Of a stretch of 64,000 nucleotides of DNA, positions 17,783-25,887 are shown in pieces. The position numbers and the translations under genes were made by a program. This stretch comes from Cytophagales bacterium (lineage in GTDB: Bacteria > Bacteroidota > Bacteroidia > Cytophagales > Cyclobacteriaceae). Numbering within the stretch: the stretch's first letter is position 1; every line of letters starts with the position of its first letter. The DNA lies in contig JAFLBR010000006.1 of the NCBI GenBank assembly GCA_017303795.1, positions 186,001-250,000 of the forward strand, written 5' to 3'. A model generated the notes under the pieces. The model was not told where the DNA came from. It saw only the letters and a list, made by a program, of their open reading frames with translations, and did no database searches.

Positions 17783-18868
17783 ATGAAACACCATCCAAAT
17801 AGACCTTACAATTCGTTACCGGCTTTACCTCCTAAAACAGAGCTTGAGACGAAGGCTATTCTTAAAGCCGCAATAGCCGCAAACCGTGCATTGGCAAAGT
17901 TAGATGGTTCAATTACACAACTTCCTAACCCGGCTGTACTGATAGATACCATCGGGTTACAGGAAGCAAAGGCAAGTTCTGAGATCGAAAACATTATTAC
18001 TACTCACGATGAATTGTATCAATCTGCAGTGGCTGAGCGTAAGATTGAGAATCCAGCAACAAAAGAAGTTTTATTCTACAAGGAAGCGCTCTGGCATGCT
18101 TACGAGCAAGTGATAAAGAAAGGATTAATCACAACTAATCTGTGTATTAAAATAGTTCAACAACTCAAGCAAAATCAAGCCGGGATCCGCGTAGTACCAG
18201 GTACCCAAATTAAGAATGATCGAACCGGTGAGGTTGTATATACTCCGCCTGAAGGAGAAACTATTATTCGTAACAAACTGCATGATCTGGAACAATTCCT
18301 AAACATTCCCGATAATGATCTTGATCCACTCATTAAGATGGCACTTGCTCACTACCAGTTTGAAGCGATCCATCCATTCGCGGATGGTAACGGGCGCACC
18401 GGAAGGATATTGAATATTATCTATCTGGTACAGCAAGGTTTACTTTCTCAACCTGTAATTTACCTGAGTCGTTATGTGATTGAGCATAAAACTGAATACT
18501 ATAGAAGGCTCCGTGAAGTTACAGAGAAAGAAGCGTGGCAGGAATGGATATTGTACATGATTAAAGCGGTAGAGGCTACAAGCACATCTACCTTATCAAA
18601 AATAGAATCCATTTCGGAGGCCATGGTAGATGTAGGAAAAACTATCGAAAAGAAGCTGCCAAAAATCTATTCCAAAGAACTTGTAGAGACATTATTTCAG
18701 CGACCGTACTGTAAAAGGCAATTTTTTGAAATTGCTGGTATCGCTAAGCTAAAAACAGCAGGCAGTTATCTGGCTGAGTTAGAAAAGATAGGAATTATTC
18801 AAAGAATTCAGGTTGGGAAGGAGAAACTTTACCTTAACCACCAACTGTTATCAATTTTGAAAGGTTAA
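17783..18868 (+). CDS. Fic family AMP-transferase-type protein with N-terminal inhibitory motif and C-terminal winged helix
   Basis: I chose start 17783 (MKHHPNRPY) because the probable promoter and operator lie at 17711-17760; an upstream ATG at 17726 falls inside them. The 361-residue protein has a Fic_N-like region with SSEIEN (about 65-70), matching the class II inhibitory motif (S/T)xxxE(G/N). The full Fic core HPFADGNGRTGR (about 197-208) holds the catalytic His. The last ~70 residues (CKRQFFEIAGIAKLKTAGSYLAELEKIG region) look like a winged-helix DNA-binding domain. Fic enzymes transfer AMP to target hydroxyls. Target is unknown. It is flanked by a tRNA gene, a common insertion neighbourhood. 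Confidence 0.9.
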   Translation: MKHHPNRPYNSLPALPPKTELETKAILKAAIAANRALAKLDGSITQLPNPAVLIDTIGLQEAKASSEIENIITTHDELYQSAVAERKIENPATKEVLFYKEALWHAYEQVIKKGLITTNLCIKIVQQLKQNQAGIRVVPGTQIKNDRTGEVVYTPPEGETIIRNKLHDLEQFLNIPDNDLDPLIKMALAHYQFEAIHPFADGNGRTGRILNIIYLVQQGLLSQPVIYLSRYVIEHKTEYYRRLREVTEKEAWQEWILYMIKAVEATSTSTLSKIESISEAMVDVGKTIEKKLPKIYSKELVETLFQRPYCKRQFFEIAGIAKLKTAGSYLAELEKIGIIQRIQVGKEKLYLNHQLLSILKG

Positions 18869-19064
18869 TTTAAACCAAGTAATATCCGGTCCATACCGCA
18901 AAAAAGTATATTTTACAGTCTAAAACCACCTCAAAACAAAACAATCGAACCCCAAAACCTGTTAAAATACCTGAAATCGATTGCTTTCGAAAGGCAAAAA
19001 GTGAGTTTCAACCTGAAAAAAGGCCGTTCAACGGGTTTCGGTTTCCATAACTTTCTGGCACCAT
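18869..19064. other. Intergenic stretch without recognised features
   Basis: AT-rich spacer downstream of the Fic gene, with several A-runs and no convincing hairpin terminator, start codon with a coding frame, or repeat. It ends at the promoter of the small peptide unit. Confidence 0.5.
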
Positions 19065-19072
19065 TACTTTTG
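19065..19072 (+). promoter_or_regulatory. -7 box of the small peptide unit
   Basis: TACTTTTG exactly matches TAnnTTTG. Transcription would begin near 19079, about 13 nt before the ATG at 19092. No clear -33 TTG is seen. Confidence 0.5.
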
Positions 19073-19091
19073 ATATATAAATTTTTTAGTC

Positions 19092-19175
19092 ATGGACAAG
19101 AAACCACTTTTTCTGAAAGGACTGCTGAATGCGCTGCTGATTGAGGCTATCATTCTGGCTCTCATCATTCTATAA
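19092..19175 (+). CDS. 27-residue hydrophobic peptide, stand-alone unit
   Basis: ATG 19092 to TAA 19175 encodes a basic head (MDKKPLFLKG) followed by about 17 hydrophobic residues (LLNALLIEAIILALIIL), long enough to span a membrane. An exact -7 box lies just upstream and a strong terminator starts 23 nt after the stop, so the peptide has its own ~150-nt transcript. No ribosome-binding site is visible, as usual in Bacteroidota. No family is recognised. Size and shape resemble small membrane-active or regulatory peptides. It could also be a non-coding RNA with a chance frame. Confidence 0.5.
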   Translation: MDKKPLFLKGLLNALLIEAIILALIIL

Positions 19176-19197
19176 GTATTCATATTTCTTAATACAT

Positions 19198-19227
19198 AAA
19201 GTCTTGCCGGTTAGCCGTCAGGACTTT
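19198..19227 (+). terminator. Strong terminator of the small peptide unit
   Basis: AAAGTC-T-TGCCGG (19198-19210) pairs with CCGTCA-G-GACTTT (19215-19227) around a TTAG loop. There is one mismatch and one G-U pair, and the stem runs into six T's. It isolates the peptide unit from accA. Confidence 0.85.
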
Positions 19228-19293
19228 TTTGTCTCTAAACCGGTTAAGAAACCGCATATCCTTACATCAAAAACTGCTATTTCAAAAATCTTC

Positions 19294-19301
19294 TAATTTT
19301 G
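19294..19301 (+). promoter_or_regulatory. -7 box of accA
   Basis: TAATTTTG exactly matches TAnnTTTG, 28 nt before the accA start codon. No convincing -33 element is visible. Confidence 0.45.
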
Positions 19302-19329
19302 TAGCCTTGTTTAAAACTAACCCAGGGCA

Positions 19330-20280
19330 ATGAATCTTTTGGATTTTGAAAAGCCCATCGCAGAATTGGAAGCAAAGCTCTCTGACATGAAACATCTGGC
19401 TAACGATAGCGATGATTCTGTTAAGACTGCCATTCAGGCGTTGGAGAAAAAGATCACCGAATTAAAAAAGGAAACGTTCGACAATCTTACTGGCTGGCAA
19501 CGTGTGCAGTTGTCGCGCCATCCGGACAGGCCTTACACATTAGATTACATTTACGAAATCACTACAGAATTTATCGAGTTGCATGGCGACCGTACTGTAA
19601 GCGATGATAAAGCGATGATAGGTGGGTTTGGAACCATTGATGGTCAAACCTATATGATCATCGGCCAACAGAAAGGTCGCAACACAAAGCAGCGGCAACT
19701 TCGCAACTTTGGTATGGCCAACCCGGAAGGTTATCGCAAAGCACTTCGCTTAATGAAGCTGGCCGAGAAATTCAATAAGCCGATTATCACGTTCATTGAT
19801 ACACCCGGTGCCTTTCCGGGTTTGGAAGCTGAAGAGCGTGGCCAGGGCGAAGCCATAGCACACAACCTGAAAGAAATGTTCATGTTGAAAGTACCGGTAA
19901 TTTGTATCATCATTGGTGAAGGTGCATCGGGTGGGGCGTTGGGTATTGCTATTGGCGATAGAGTGTTAATGTTAGAGAACTCCTGGTACTCTGTTATCTC
20001 ACCCGAAAACTGTTCGGCTATTTTGTGGCGTAGCTGGGATTTTAAAGAGCAAGCAGCCGAGTTACTGAAGCTTGCATCTAAAGATATGCATGCCCTTAAG
20101 CTAATTGATGGTGTAATTAAAGAACCACTGGGCGGAGCCCATACCGATGTAAAGGCAATGGCGGCTGAAGTAAAGAAGGTAATCATGCAACTTACTGCCG
20201 ATTTGAATAAACTATCACCTGAAGAACGAATCAACCAACGGATTGATAAGTTTACTTCGATGGGAGTAGTGAAAGAATAA
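19330..20280 (+). CDS. accA: Acetyl-CoA carboxylase carboxyltransferase subunit alpha
   Basis: At 316 residues it has the normal length. With AccD it transfers the carboxyl group from biotin to acetyl-CoA, making malonyl-CoA for fatty acid synthesis. The N-terminus holds the coiled helix typical of AccA ([15 protein letters not shown]), then [55 protein letters not shown] (in pieces) and the oxyanion region [11 protein letters not shown] (about 197-207). accD is not adjacent. The gene has its own -7 box and precedes a lipid-related operon by 79 bp. Confidence 0.96.
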   Translation: MNLLDFEKPIAELEAKLSDMKHLANDSDDSVKTAIQALEKKITELKKETFDNLTGWQRVQLSRHPDRPYTLDYIYEITTEFIELHGDRTVSDDKAMIGGFGTIDGQTYMIIGQQKGRNTKQRQLRNFGMANPEGYRKALRLMKLAEKFNKPIITFIDTPGAFPGLEAEERGQGEAIAHNLKEMFMLKVPVICIIIGEGASGGALGIAIGDRVLMLENSWYSVISPENCSAILWRSWDFKEQAAELLKLASKDMHALKLIDGVIKEPLGGAHTDVKAMAAEVKKVIMQLTADLNKLSPEERINQRIDKFTSMGVVKE

Positions 20281-20359
20281 TACCAAATTCAAAATTTAAA
20301 ATTCAGGATTTAAGATTCGATGTCGTAATTTGACATTCGAAATTTTAAATCTTTGAGTT

Positions 20360-21202
20360 TTGAATCTCCACGTAATTAATACCGGATTCTTTAAGTTAGA
20401 TGGTGGCGCTATGTTTGGCGTGGTTCCTAAATCTATCTGGCAAAAAACCAATCCTGCCGATGAACGCAACCTATGCAACTGGGCCATGCGTTGTTTGTTG
20501 GTTGAAGATGGCAATACCCTAATGCTGATCGACAATGGCCTTGGCAATAAACATGATGAAAAATTCTTTAGTCACTATTACCTCAACGGAACCGATTCGC
20601 TGGATGGTTCGCTGAAGCAAGCCGGATTTTCTACCGATGATGTTACAGACATGTTCCTCTCGCATTTACATTTCGACCATTGCGGAGGTGGAATAAAAAG
20701 AGTGGGCGATAAACTCATGCCAGCATTTTCAAAAGCAAAGTATTGGTCAAACGAAGATCATTGGCAATGGGCAACCCAACCTAACGCCCGCGAAAAAGCA
20801 AGCTTCCTGAAAGAGAATATTTTACCCATGCAGGAGAGTGGCCAACTCCATTTTATCAAAGAAAAAGAAGGCTCAAGTCCGTTTGATTTTATGGATATTT
20901 TTTATGCATCCGGCCATACCGATAAAATGATGATTCCCAAAATCAAGTATAAGAATCACACCATTTGCTTCATGGCCGATCTATTGCCTTCCGTTGGGCA
21001 TATTCCATTACCTTACGTGATGGGTTACGATACACGACCGCTGATTACTCTTGAAGAGAAAGCTGCATTCCTAAACGAGGCTGCCGACAATCAATACATT
21101 TTATTTTTAGAACACGATCCGGTAAACGAATGTTGTACTGTACAGCGCACTGAAAAGGGAATTCGGGTAGATAAAACTTTTGCTTTGAAAGAAATAATAT
21201 GA
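20360..21202 (+). CDS. Metallo-beta-lactamase fold hydrolase
   Basis: The start is TTG 20360 because an in-frame TGA lies two codons upstream. The 280-residue protein has the signature HLHFDH (about 103-108) and a later metal-binding pair in ASGHTDKMM and MADLLPS, followed by FLEHDP near the end, all expected of the two-metal MBL fold. Members hydrolyse esters, lactones or phosphodiesters. The substrate is not evident. Its stop overlaps the start of the patatin gene, making it first in a coupled four-gene operon. Confidence 0.88.
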   Translation: MNLHVINTGFFKLDGGAMFGVVPKSIWQKTNPADERNLCNWAMRCLLVEDGNTLMLIDNGLGNKHDEKFFSHYYLNGTDSLDGSLKQAGFSTDDVTDMFLSHLHFDHCGGGIKRVGDKLMPAFSKAKYWSNEDHWQWATQPNAREKASFLKENILPMQESGQLHFIKEKEGSSPFDFMDIFYASGHTDKMMIPKIKYKNHTICFMADLLPSVGHIPLPYVMGYDTRPLITLEEKAAFLNEAADNQYILFLEHDPVNECCTVQRTEKGIRVDKTFALKEII

Positions 21203-21966
21203 AGTTGGGACTTGTATTATCGGGCGGTGGAGTAAGAGGAATAGCACACATCGGTATTCTGAAAGCATTAGAAGAGATGCAGATTCAGATTGATTGCATA
21301 GCCGGTACAAGTGCGGGCTCCATAGTAGGTGCACTTTATGCTGCCGGTCTTAAACCCGATCGTATTTTTGAACTTGTAAAGAATCTCAGCATTTTTAAAG
21401 CGGTACGACCTGCATTTGCATGGACGGGCTTACTTACATTGGATGGACTTAAAGATGTACTACTCAAAAATATTCCAGCCAATAATTTTAACAATCTAAG
21501 AATACCACTTACTGTGGCCGCCACTGACATTAAGAACGGACAGATACACTATTTTAACTCAGGCGAATTGATTCCTGCTGTGGTAGCATCAAGCAGTATT
21601 CCGGCTATCTTCAGTCCGGTACAAGTTAATGGGCATCTGTATGTAGATGGTGGCATACTTGATAACCTTCCAGTAAAAGCTATTCGAAGTCAATGCGAGA
21701 TTATAGTGGGAAGCCACTGTAATCACATCAGTGCCGATTTTGATGTAACCAACATTAAACTGGTAGTAGAACGCAGTTTGCTTATCGCGATTCGGGCCAA
21801 TACAGAAGTAAGCCGTGGCTTGTGCGATGTGTTTATCGAACCACCCGGTATGGATCGATTCAGCAGTCTTGATTTAAGTAAGGTTCAAGAAATCTTTGAT
21901 TACGGTTATCGTTTTGCAATAGAGAATTTTTCACCCGCAAGTTTTCAAAAACAAGCAGTAGCATGA
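21199..21966 (+). CDS. Patatin-like phospholipase
   Basis: The 255-residue protein contains all patatin elements: the glycine-rich oxyanion loop SGGGVRGIAHIG (about 8-19), nucleophile motif GTSAGS (Ser about 38) and the catalytic Asp in DGGILDN (about 151). It is likely a cytosolic or membrane-associated acyl hydrolase. It overlaps the upstream gene by 4 bp (ATGA) and the downstream hutU by 4 bp, so it is translationally coupled to both. Confidence 0.92.
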   Translation: MKLGLVLSGGGVRGIAHIGILKALEEMQIQIDCIAGTSAGSIVGALYAAGLKPDRIFELVKNLSIFKAVRPAFAWTGLLTLDGLKDVLLKNIPANNFNNLRIPLTVAATDIKNGQIHYFNSGELIPAVVASSSIPAIFSPVQVNGHLYVDGGILDNLPVKAIRSQCEIIVGSHCNHISADFDVTNIKLVVERSLLIAIRANTEVSRGLCDVFIEPPGMDRFSSLDLSKVQEIFDYGYRFAIENFSPASFQKQAVA

Positions 21967-23963
21967 CAACTTCAGATTTTAAGAATCAGATTCTGCTGGG
22001 AATTCCAGATAACCTTCCTGAAAAGAAGACATTCGATAAAACGGTAAGTCATGCACCAAAACGAAAAGACATTCTAACCTCAGAAGAAAAAAAACTCGCG
22101 ATACGCAATGCACTCCGGTACTTTCATCCAACACATCATGCTGTGTTAGCACACGAGTTTTTAGATGAACTACAAACCTACGGTCGCATTTATATGTACC
22201 GCTTTCGGCCTGAGTATAGAATGTATGCGCGGCCACTTGATGAATATCCGCATCGGTCTCAGCAAGCCGCAGCGATCATGCTCATGATTCAGAATAATCT
22301 TGATTATGCCGTGGCTCAACATCCGCACGAGTTAATTACTTATGGGGGCAATGGTGCAGTGTTTCAAAACTGGGCGCAGTACCTGCTCACCATGAAGTAC
22401 CTCGCTACCATGACAGACGAACAAACGCTGCACATGTACTCCGGTCACCCGATGGGTTTATTTCCATCAACTAAAGAAGCCCCACGTGTGGTTGTTACCA
22501 ATGGCATGATGATTCCGAATTATTCCAAGCCAGATGATTGGGAAAAGTTTAATGCATTGGGCGTAACACAATATGGGCAAATGACTGCCGGCAGTTACAT
22601 GTACATTGGGCCGCAAGGCATTGTGCATGGCACTAACATTACTATTCTGAATGCGGGCAGAAAAATCTCGAAACATGGTGAAGGCCTTGCCGGAAAATTA
22701 TTTGTTACTTCTGGTTTGGGTGGTATGAGTGGTGCACAACCCAAAGCCGGTAACATAGCAGGTTGCATTACCGTTGTAGCTGAGGTAAATCAGAAAGCAA
22801 CTACAAAAAGACACGAGCAAGGTTGGGTTGATGAAGTGATTCCTGATCTGGATAAGCTTGTTACTCGTGTGCGCCAAGCAAAAGAAAACAAAGAAGTAGT
22901 TTCAATAGCTTATCAAGGTAATGTGGTAGATGTCTGGGAAAAATTTGATTTAGAAAACGTTTTTGTGGAAATCGGTTCCGATCAAACTTCATTGCATAAT
23001 CCGTGGGCGGGTGGGTATTATCCTGTCGGATTGAGTTATGAGGAGTCGAACAATTTGATGGCAAGCCATCCCGATGAATTTAAAAAGCACGTTCAGCTTA
23101 CATTGTGCAGACATGCCACGGCTGTTAATAAACATGCTGCAAAAGGAACTTACTTCTTCGATTACGGCAATGCATTTCTATTGGAAGCATCGCGCGCTGG
23201 TGCCGATGTAATGGCAGCCGATGGAATTTCATTCCGATACCCATCGTATGTGCAGGATATTATGGGGCCTATGTGTTTCGATTATGGCTTTGGCCCTTTT
23301 CGTTGGGTGTGTACCAGCGGAAAAGAAAGCGATCTGGATTACACCGATAAGTTGGCGCACGAAGTTTTAGAACAAATTAATCAAACGGCAGATGCAGAAA
23401 TAAAATCTCAATTAGCTGATAACATCAACTGGATTAAATCGGCAAAGGCAAACAAGCTGGTGGTCGGTTCGCAAGCACGAATTTTGTACGCCAATTCCGA
23501 AGGCAGAATAAAAATCGCGCAAGCATTTAACGAAGCTATCCGGAAAGGAAAAATCGGGCCTGTAGTTTTAGGTCGCGATCATCACGATGTATCGGGAACA
23601 GATAGTCCGTATCGCGAAACATCTAATATTTATGATGGCTCACGCTTTACTGCCGACATGGCCATCCACAATGTAATTGGCGACTCGTTTAGAGGTGCTA
23701 CATGGGTTTCGATTCACAATGGTGGTGGAGTAGGATGGGGCGAAGTAATTAATGGTGGCTTCGGTTTGTTATTGGACGGCACTGATGATGCTGAACGAAA
23801 GTTAAAAAACATGCTTTACTTTGATGTGAACAATGGTATTGCACGCAGAGCCTGGGCCAGAAACGAAGGCGCGCTTTCCGCGATTCAAAAAGAACAGGGG
23901 CAACAGTTAATAGTAACCATACCACACTTGGCAGACGATTCTTTAATTGATAGTTTACTCTAA
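21963..23963 (+). CDS. hutU: Urocanate hydratase
   Basis: The 666-residue enzyme converts urocanate to imidazolonepropionate, the second step of histidine breakdown, using tightly bound NAD+. Recognisable segments: YGGNGAVFQNWAQYLLTM (about 118-135), YSGHPMGLFPS, TSGLGGMSGAQPKAG (about 249-263) and the late FSIHNGGGVGWGEVINGGFG-like stretch. The length exceeds the ~555 residues of the short form and fits the longer Bacteroidota form. No hutH, hutI or hutG is adjacent. It sits instead between a patatin and an acyltransferase gene with overlapping ends. Confidence 0.95.
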   Translation: MTTSDFKNQILLGIPDNLPEKKTFDKTVSHAPKRKDILTSEEKKLAIRNALRYFHPTHHAVLAHEFLDELQTYGRIYMYRFRPEYRMYARPLDEYPHRSQQAAAIMLMIQNNLDYAVAQHPHELITYGGNGAVFQNWAQYLLTMKYLATMTDEQTLHMYSGHPMGLFPSTKEAPRVVVTNGMMIPNYSKPDDWEKFNALGVTQYGQMTAGSYMYIGPQGIVHGTNITILNAGRKISKHGEGLAGKLFVTSGLGGMSGAQPKAGNIAGCITVVAEVNQKATTKRHEQGWVDEVIPDLDKLVTRVRQAKENKEVVSIAYQGNVVDVWEKFDLENVFVEIGSDQTSLHNPWAGGYYPVGLSYEESNNLMASHPDEFKKHVQLTLCRHATAVNKHAAKGTYFFDYGNAFLLEASRAGADVMAADGISFRYPSYVQDIMGPMCFDYGFGPFRWVCTSGKESDLDYTDKLAHEVLEQINQTADAEIKSQLADNINWIKSAKANKLVVGSQARILYANSEGRIKIAQAFNEAIRKGKIGPVVLGRDHHDVSGTDSPYRETSNIYDGSRFTADMAIHNVIGDSFRGATWVSIHNGGGVGWGEVINGGFGLLLDGTDDAERKLKNMLYFDVNNGIARRAWARNEGALSAIQKEQGQQLIVTIPHLADDSLIDSLL

Positions 23964-24514
23964 TGCTGCGTCCGCTTTACATATTGATTTTTAAATTGAT
24001 TGGCTGGAAGGTTGAAGGCGCATTTCCAACTGATCTAAAAAAATACATTATAGCTGTTGCACCACATACCAGTAACTGGGATTTTGTAATAGGCGTAATG
24101 GCTCGAAGTATCCTTCGTATTCAACGGGCAAGGTTTTTGGGTAAAGACTCTTTATTCAAACCTCCATTCGGTTGGTTCTTTCGGTGGCTGGGTGGTTATC
24201 CGGTCGATCGATCAGGCAAGCATGATATGGTGCAGCAGGTAGTCGCTATTTTTAATAAGCATGATGAATTCGTGCTGGCATTAGCACCAGAAGGAACCCG
24301 TAAAAAGGTAAGTAAATTGCGGACTGGATTTTATTATATTGCATTTGGTGCTAATGTTCCGATTATTCCAGTTGGATTTGATTTTGGGTTGAAGCGAGTA
24401 GTTATTGGTAATATCTTTGTACCAACAGGCGATATTGATAAAGAAATTCAACTGCTAATTAAGTTTTATAGTAGCATTAAAGGTAAGAATCCCGCGTTAG
24501 GAATAAATCCATAA
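23963..24514 (+). CDS. PlsC-like acyltransferase
   Basis: This 183-residue membrane-associated acyltransferase of the lysophosphatidate acyltransferase superfamily has the catalytic HTSNWD (H-x4-D, about 32-37), the phosphate-binding segment APEGTRKK (about 111-118) and IPVGFDFG. It is shorter than typical PlsC and belongs to the compact group found in Bacteroidota. Its ATG overlaps the TAA of hutU by one base, completing the MBL-patatin-hutU-acyltransferase operon. A role in phospholipid remodelling with the patatin is plausible. Confidence 0.88.
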   Translation: MLRPLYILIFKLIGWKVEGAFPTDLKKYIIAVAPHTSNWDFVIGVMARSILRIQRARFLGKDSLFKPPFGWFFRWLGGYPVDRSGKHDMVQQVVAIFNKHDEFVLALAPEGTRKKVSKLRTGFYYIAFGANVPIIPVGFDFGLKRVVIGNIFVPTGDIDKEIQLLIKFYSSIKGKNPALGINP

Positions 24515-24564
24515 CAATAGGGGTAGCACATTCGTTAATTGTCTTAAACCAAACTTTACACGTT

Positions 24565-25143
24565 ATGAAAAAGAGTATTATTACCATTATCACGATTATG
24601 TTTACAGTCACTGCTTTCGCGCAGTTTACCAACAAGGGCACAGTCATACTCGGGGGATCAAGTAATTTAGGGTTAAATTTTTTATCAAATAAAGGAAAGT
24701 TTGGTGACGGGGATTTCCAAGATGGATCTAAATTAACATCCTTTAGTTTATCGCCACAAGCGGGTTACTTTTTTATGAATAATTTTGCCGCAGGTTTATC
24801 AATAGATGTTAATTCAAGTAAAAACAAAGCCGATAACTTCGAAGCTACTTCGTCATTCATTTTGGTCGGACCCTTTGCTCGTTATTATATGGAAAAATTT
24901 TATTTCGAGGGAACGGTAGGTCTTGGGAGTGCCAAATCTGAGTCAACCTTTAGCGAAGGCATAAGTAAAGACTTTTTGACTGGCTGGAGTTTAGGTGCTG
25001 GTTACGCAGTAATGCTTAGCGATGCAGTGGCACTTGAACCTCAAATCAACTATACTTCGATCTCAGCAAAAGACGATGATTTTGTAAACCGTACTGGCGG
25101 TTTATCGGTGAACCTCAGTCTTTTCGTTTATCTCTCAAAATAA
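24565..25143 (+). CDS. Small outer-membrane beta-barrel protein
   Basis: The 192-residue protein has a signal peptide ending VTAFAQ and about eight alternating amphipathic strands ending in an aromatic-terminated strand (LSLFVYLSK). This is the architecture of eight-stranded OmpX/OmpA-like barrels. It precedes another barrel gene by 49 bp on the same strand. Function (porin, adhesion or stress) cannot be inferred. Confidence 0.8.
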   Translation: MKKSIITIITIMFTVTAFAQFTNKGTVILGGSSNLGLNFLSNKGKFGDGDFQDGSKLTSFSLSPQAGYFFMNNFAAGLSIDVNSSKNKADNFEATSSFILVGPFARYYMEKFYFEGTVGLGSAKSESTFSEGISKDFLTGWSLGAGYAVMLSDAVALEPQINYTSISAKDDDFVNRTGGLSVNLSLFVYLSK

Positions 25144-25192
25144 TTTCTCGATTGGCCTGTTATTTGTAAACAAGAATTAAAAAATAAACTAT

Positions 25193-25807
25193 ATGAAAAA
25201 ACTAGTATTTGTAGCCGCAATTTGTGCAATTGCTCTTGTTAACGAGGTCAATGCACAAGCACAGTTTGCAGTAGGTATTAAGGGTGGTCCTAACTTTGCA
25301 AACATTGATGTTAATTCAAGTGTAGGCGATAATTACAAAAACCGTACGGGCTTTCATGGCGGTGCATTTGCTTTGATTAAGTTAACAAAGATTGGTATTC
25401 AGCCAGAGTTGTTGTTTTCCCAACAAGGTTCTACGGTAAAATTTAATTCACAAGATCTTCGATCAAATTTTACGTACTTGAATATTCCAGTAATGCTAAA
25501 GCTATATACAGTGGCTGGAATAAATCTACAAGTGGGTCCACAATTTGGTTTCTTAACAAGTGCTGAGTCTGAGTTTAACCCAATCGATAACGAACCTCAA
25601 AATTTAGCCGATGTTAAAAATGCTTACAAGAAATCAGATGTAAGTGCTGCGCTTGGTGTTGGTTGGGATTTACCGTTTGGCCTTACAATAGATGCCCGTT
25701 ACAATCTGGGTCTATCCAAAATTAATGCTGGCCAGAATTCTGATGAATCTAAAAACCAGGTATTTCAAGTTTCATTGGGATATAAATTGATTAAACTCGG
25801 CAAGTAG
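25193..25807 (+). CDS. Outer-membrane porin-family beta-barrel protein
   Basis: The 204-residue protein has a signal peptide ending VNAQAQ. Its barrel follows the common Bacteroidota outer-membrane barrel pattern: FAVGIKGGPNFANI at the start, GFHGGAFALIKLTKIGIQPELLFSQQG and the closing VFQVSLGYKLIKLGK. It lies downstream of a related barrel gene and a terminator follows its stop, so the two probably share a transcript. Confidence 0.85.
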   Translation: MKKLVFVAAICAIALVNEVNAQAQFAVGIKGGPNFANIDVNSSVGDNYKNRTGFHGGAFALIKLTKIGIQPELLFSQQGSTVKFNSQDLRSNFTYLNIPVMLKLYTVAGINLQVGPQFGFLTSAESEFNPIDNEPQNLADVKNAYKKSDVSAALGVGWDLPFGLTIDARYNLGLSKINAGQNSDESKNQVFQVSLGYKLIKLGK

Positions 25808-25828
25808 TCTCAGCAACATACAATATTA

Positions 25829-25855
25829 AAGGGTCGCCTCGCGCGACCTTTTTTT
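25829..25855 (+). terminator. Terminator after the porin-family gene
   Basis: GGTCGC (25832-25837) pairs with GCGACC (25843-25848), extended by flanking A's and T's with one bulge. The stem runs into TTTTTTT. It lies 25 nt past the stop codon. Confidence 0.85.
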
Positions 25856-25887
25856 ATTTTCAGCAAAGCCAATAATTTCGCGGGTAA

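Noticed and set aside
17464-19330. tRNA-Asp plus Fic gene as an integrated genomic island
   Set aside because: No integrase gene is present and I found no direct repeat of the tRNA 3' end downstream. Only the neighbourhood is suggestive.
20281-20359. AT-rich AATTTAAAATT-type spacer before the MBL gene as a repeat element (similar string at 795-830)
   Set aside because: The resemblance is low-complexity AT sequence. No defined ends or shared hairpin were seen.
21963-23963. Part of a complete histidine-utilisation operon
   Set aside because: No hutH, hutI or hutG frame is found on either side.
24565-25807. The two small barrel genes as recent tandem duplicates
   Set aside because: Shared design (signal peptide, short strands), but the sequences differ too much in motifs and length to claim recent duplication.
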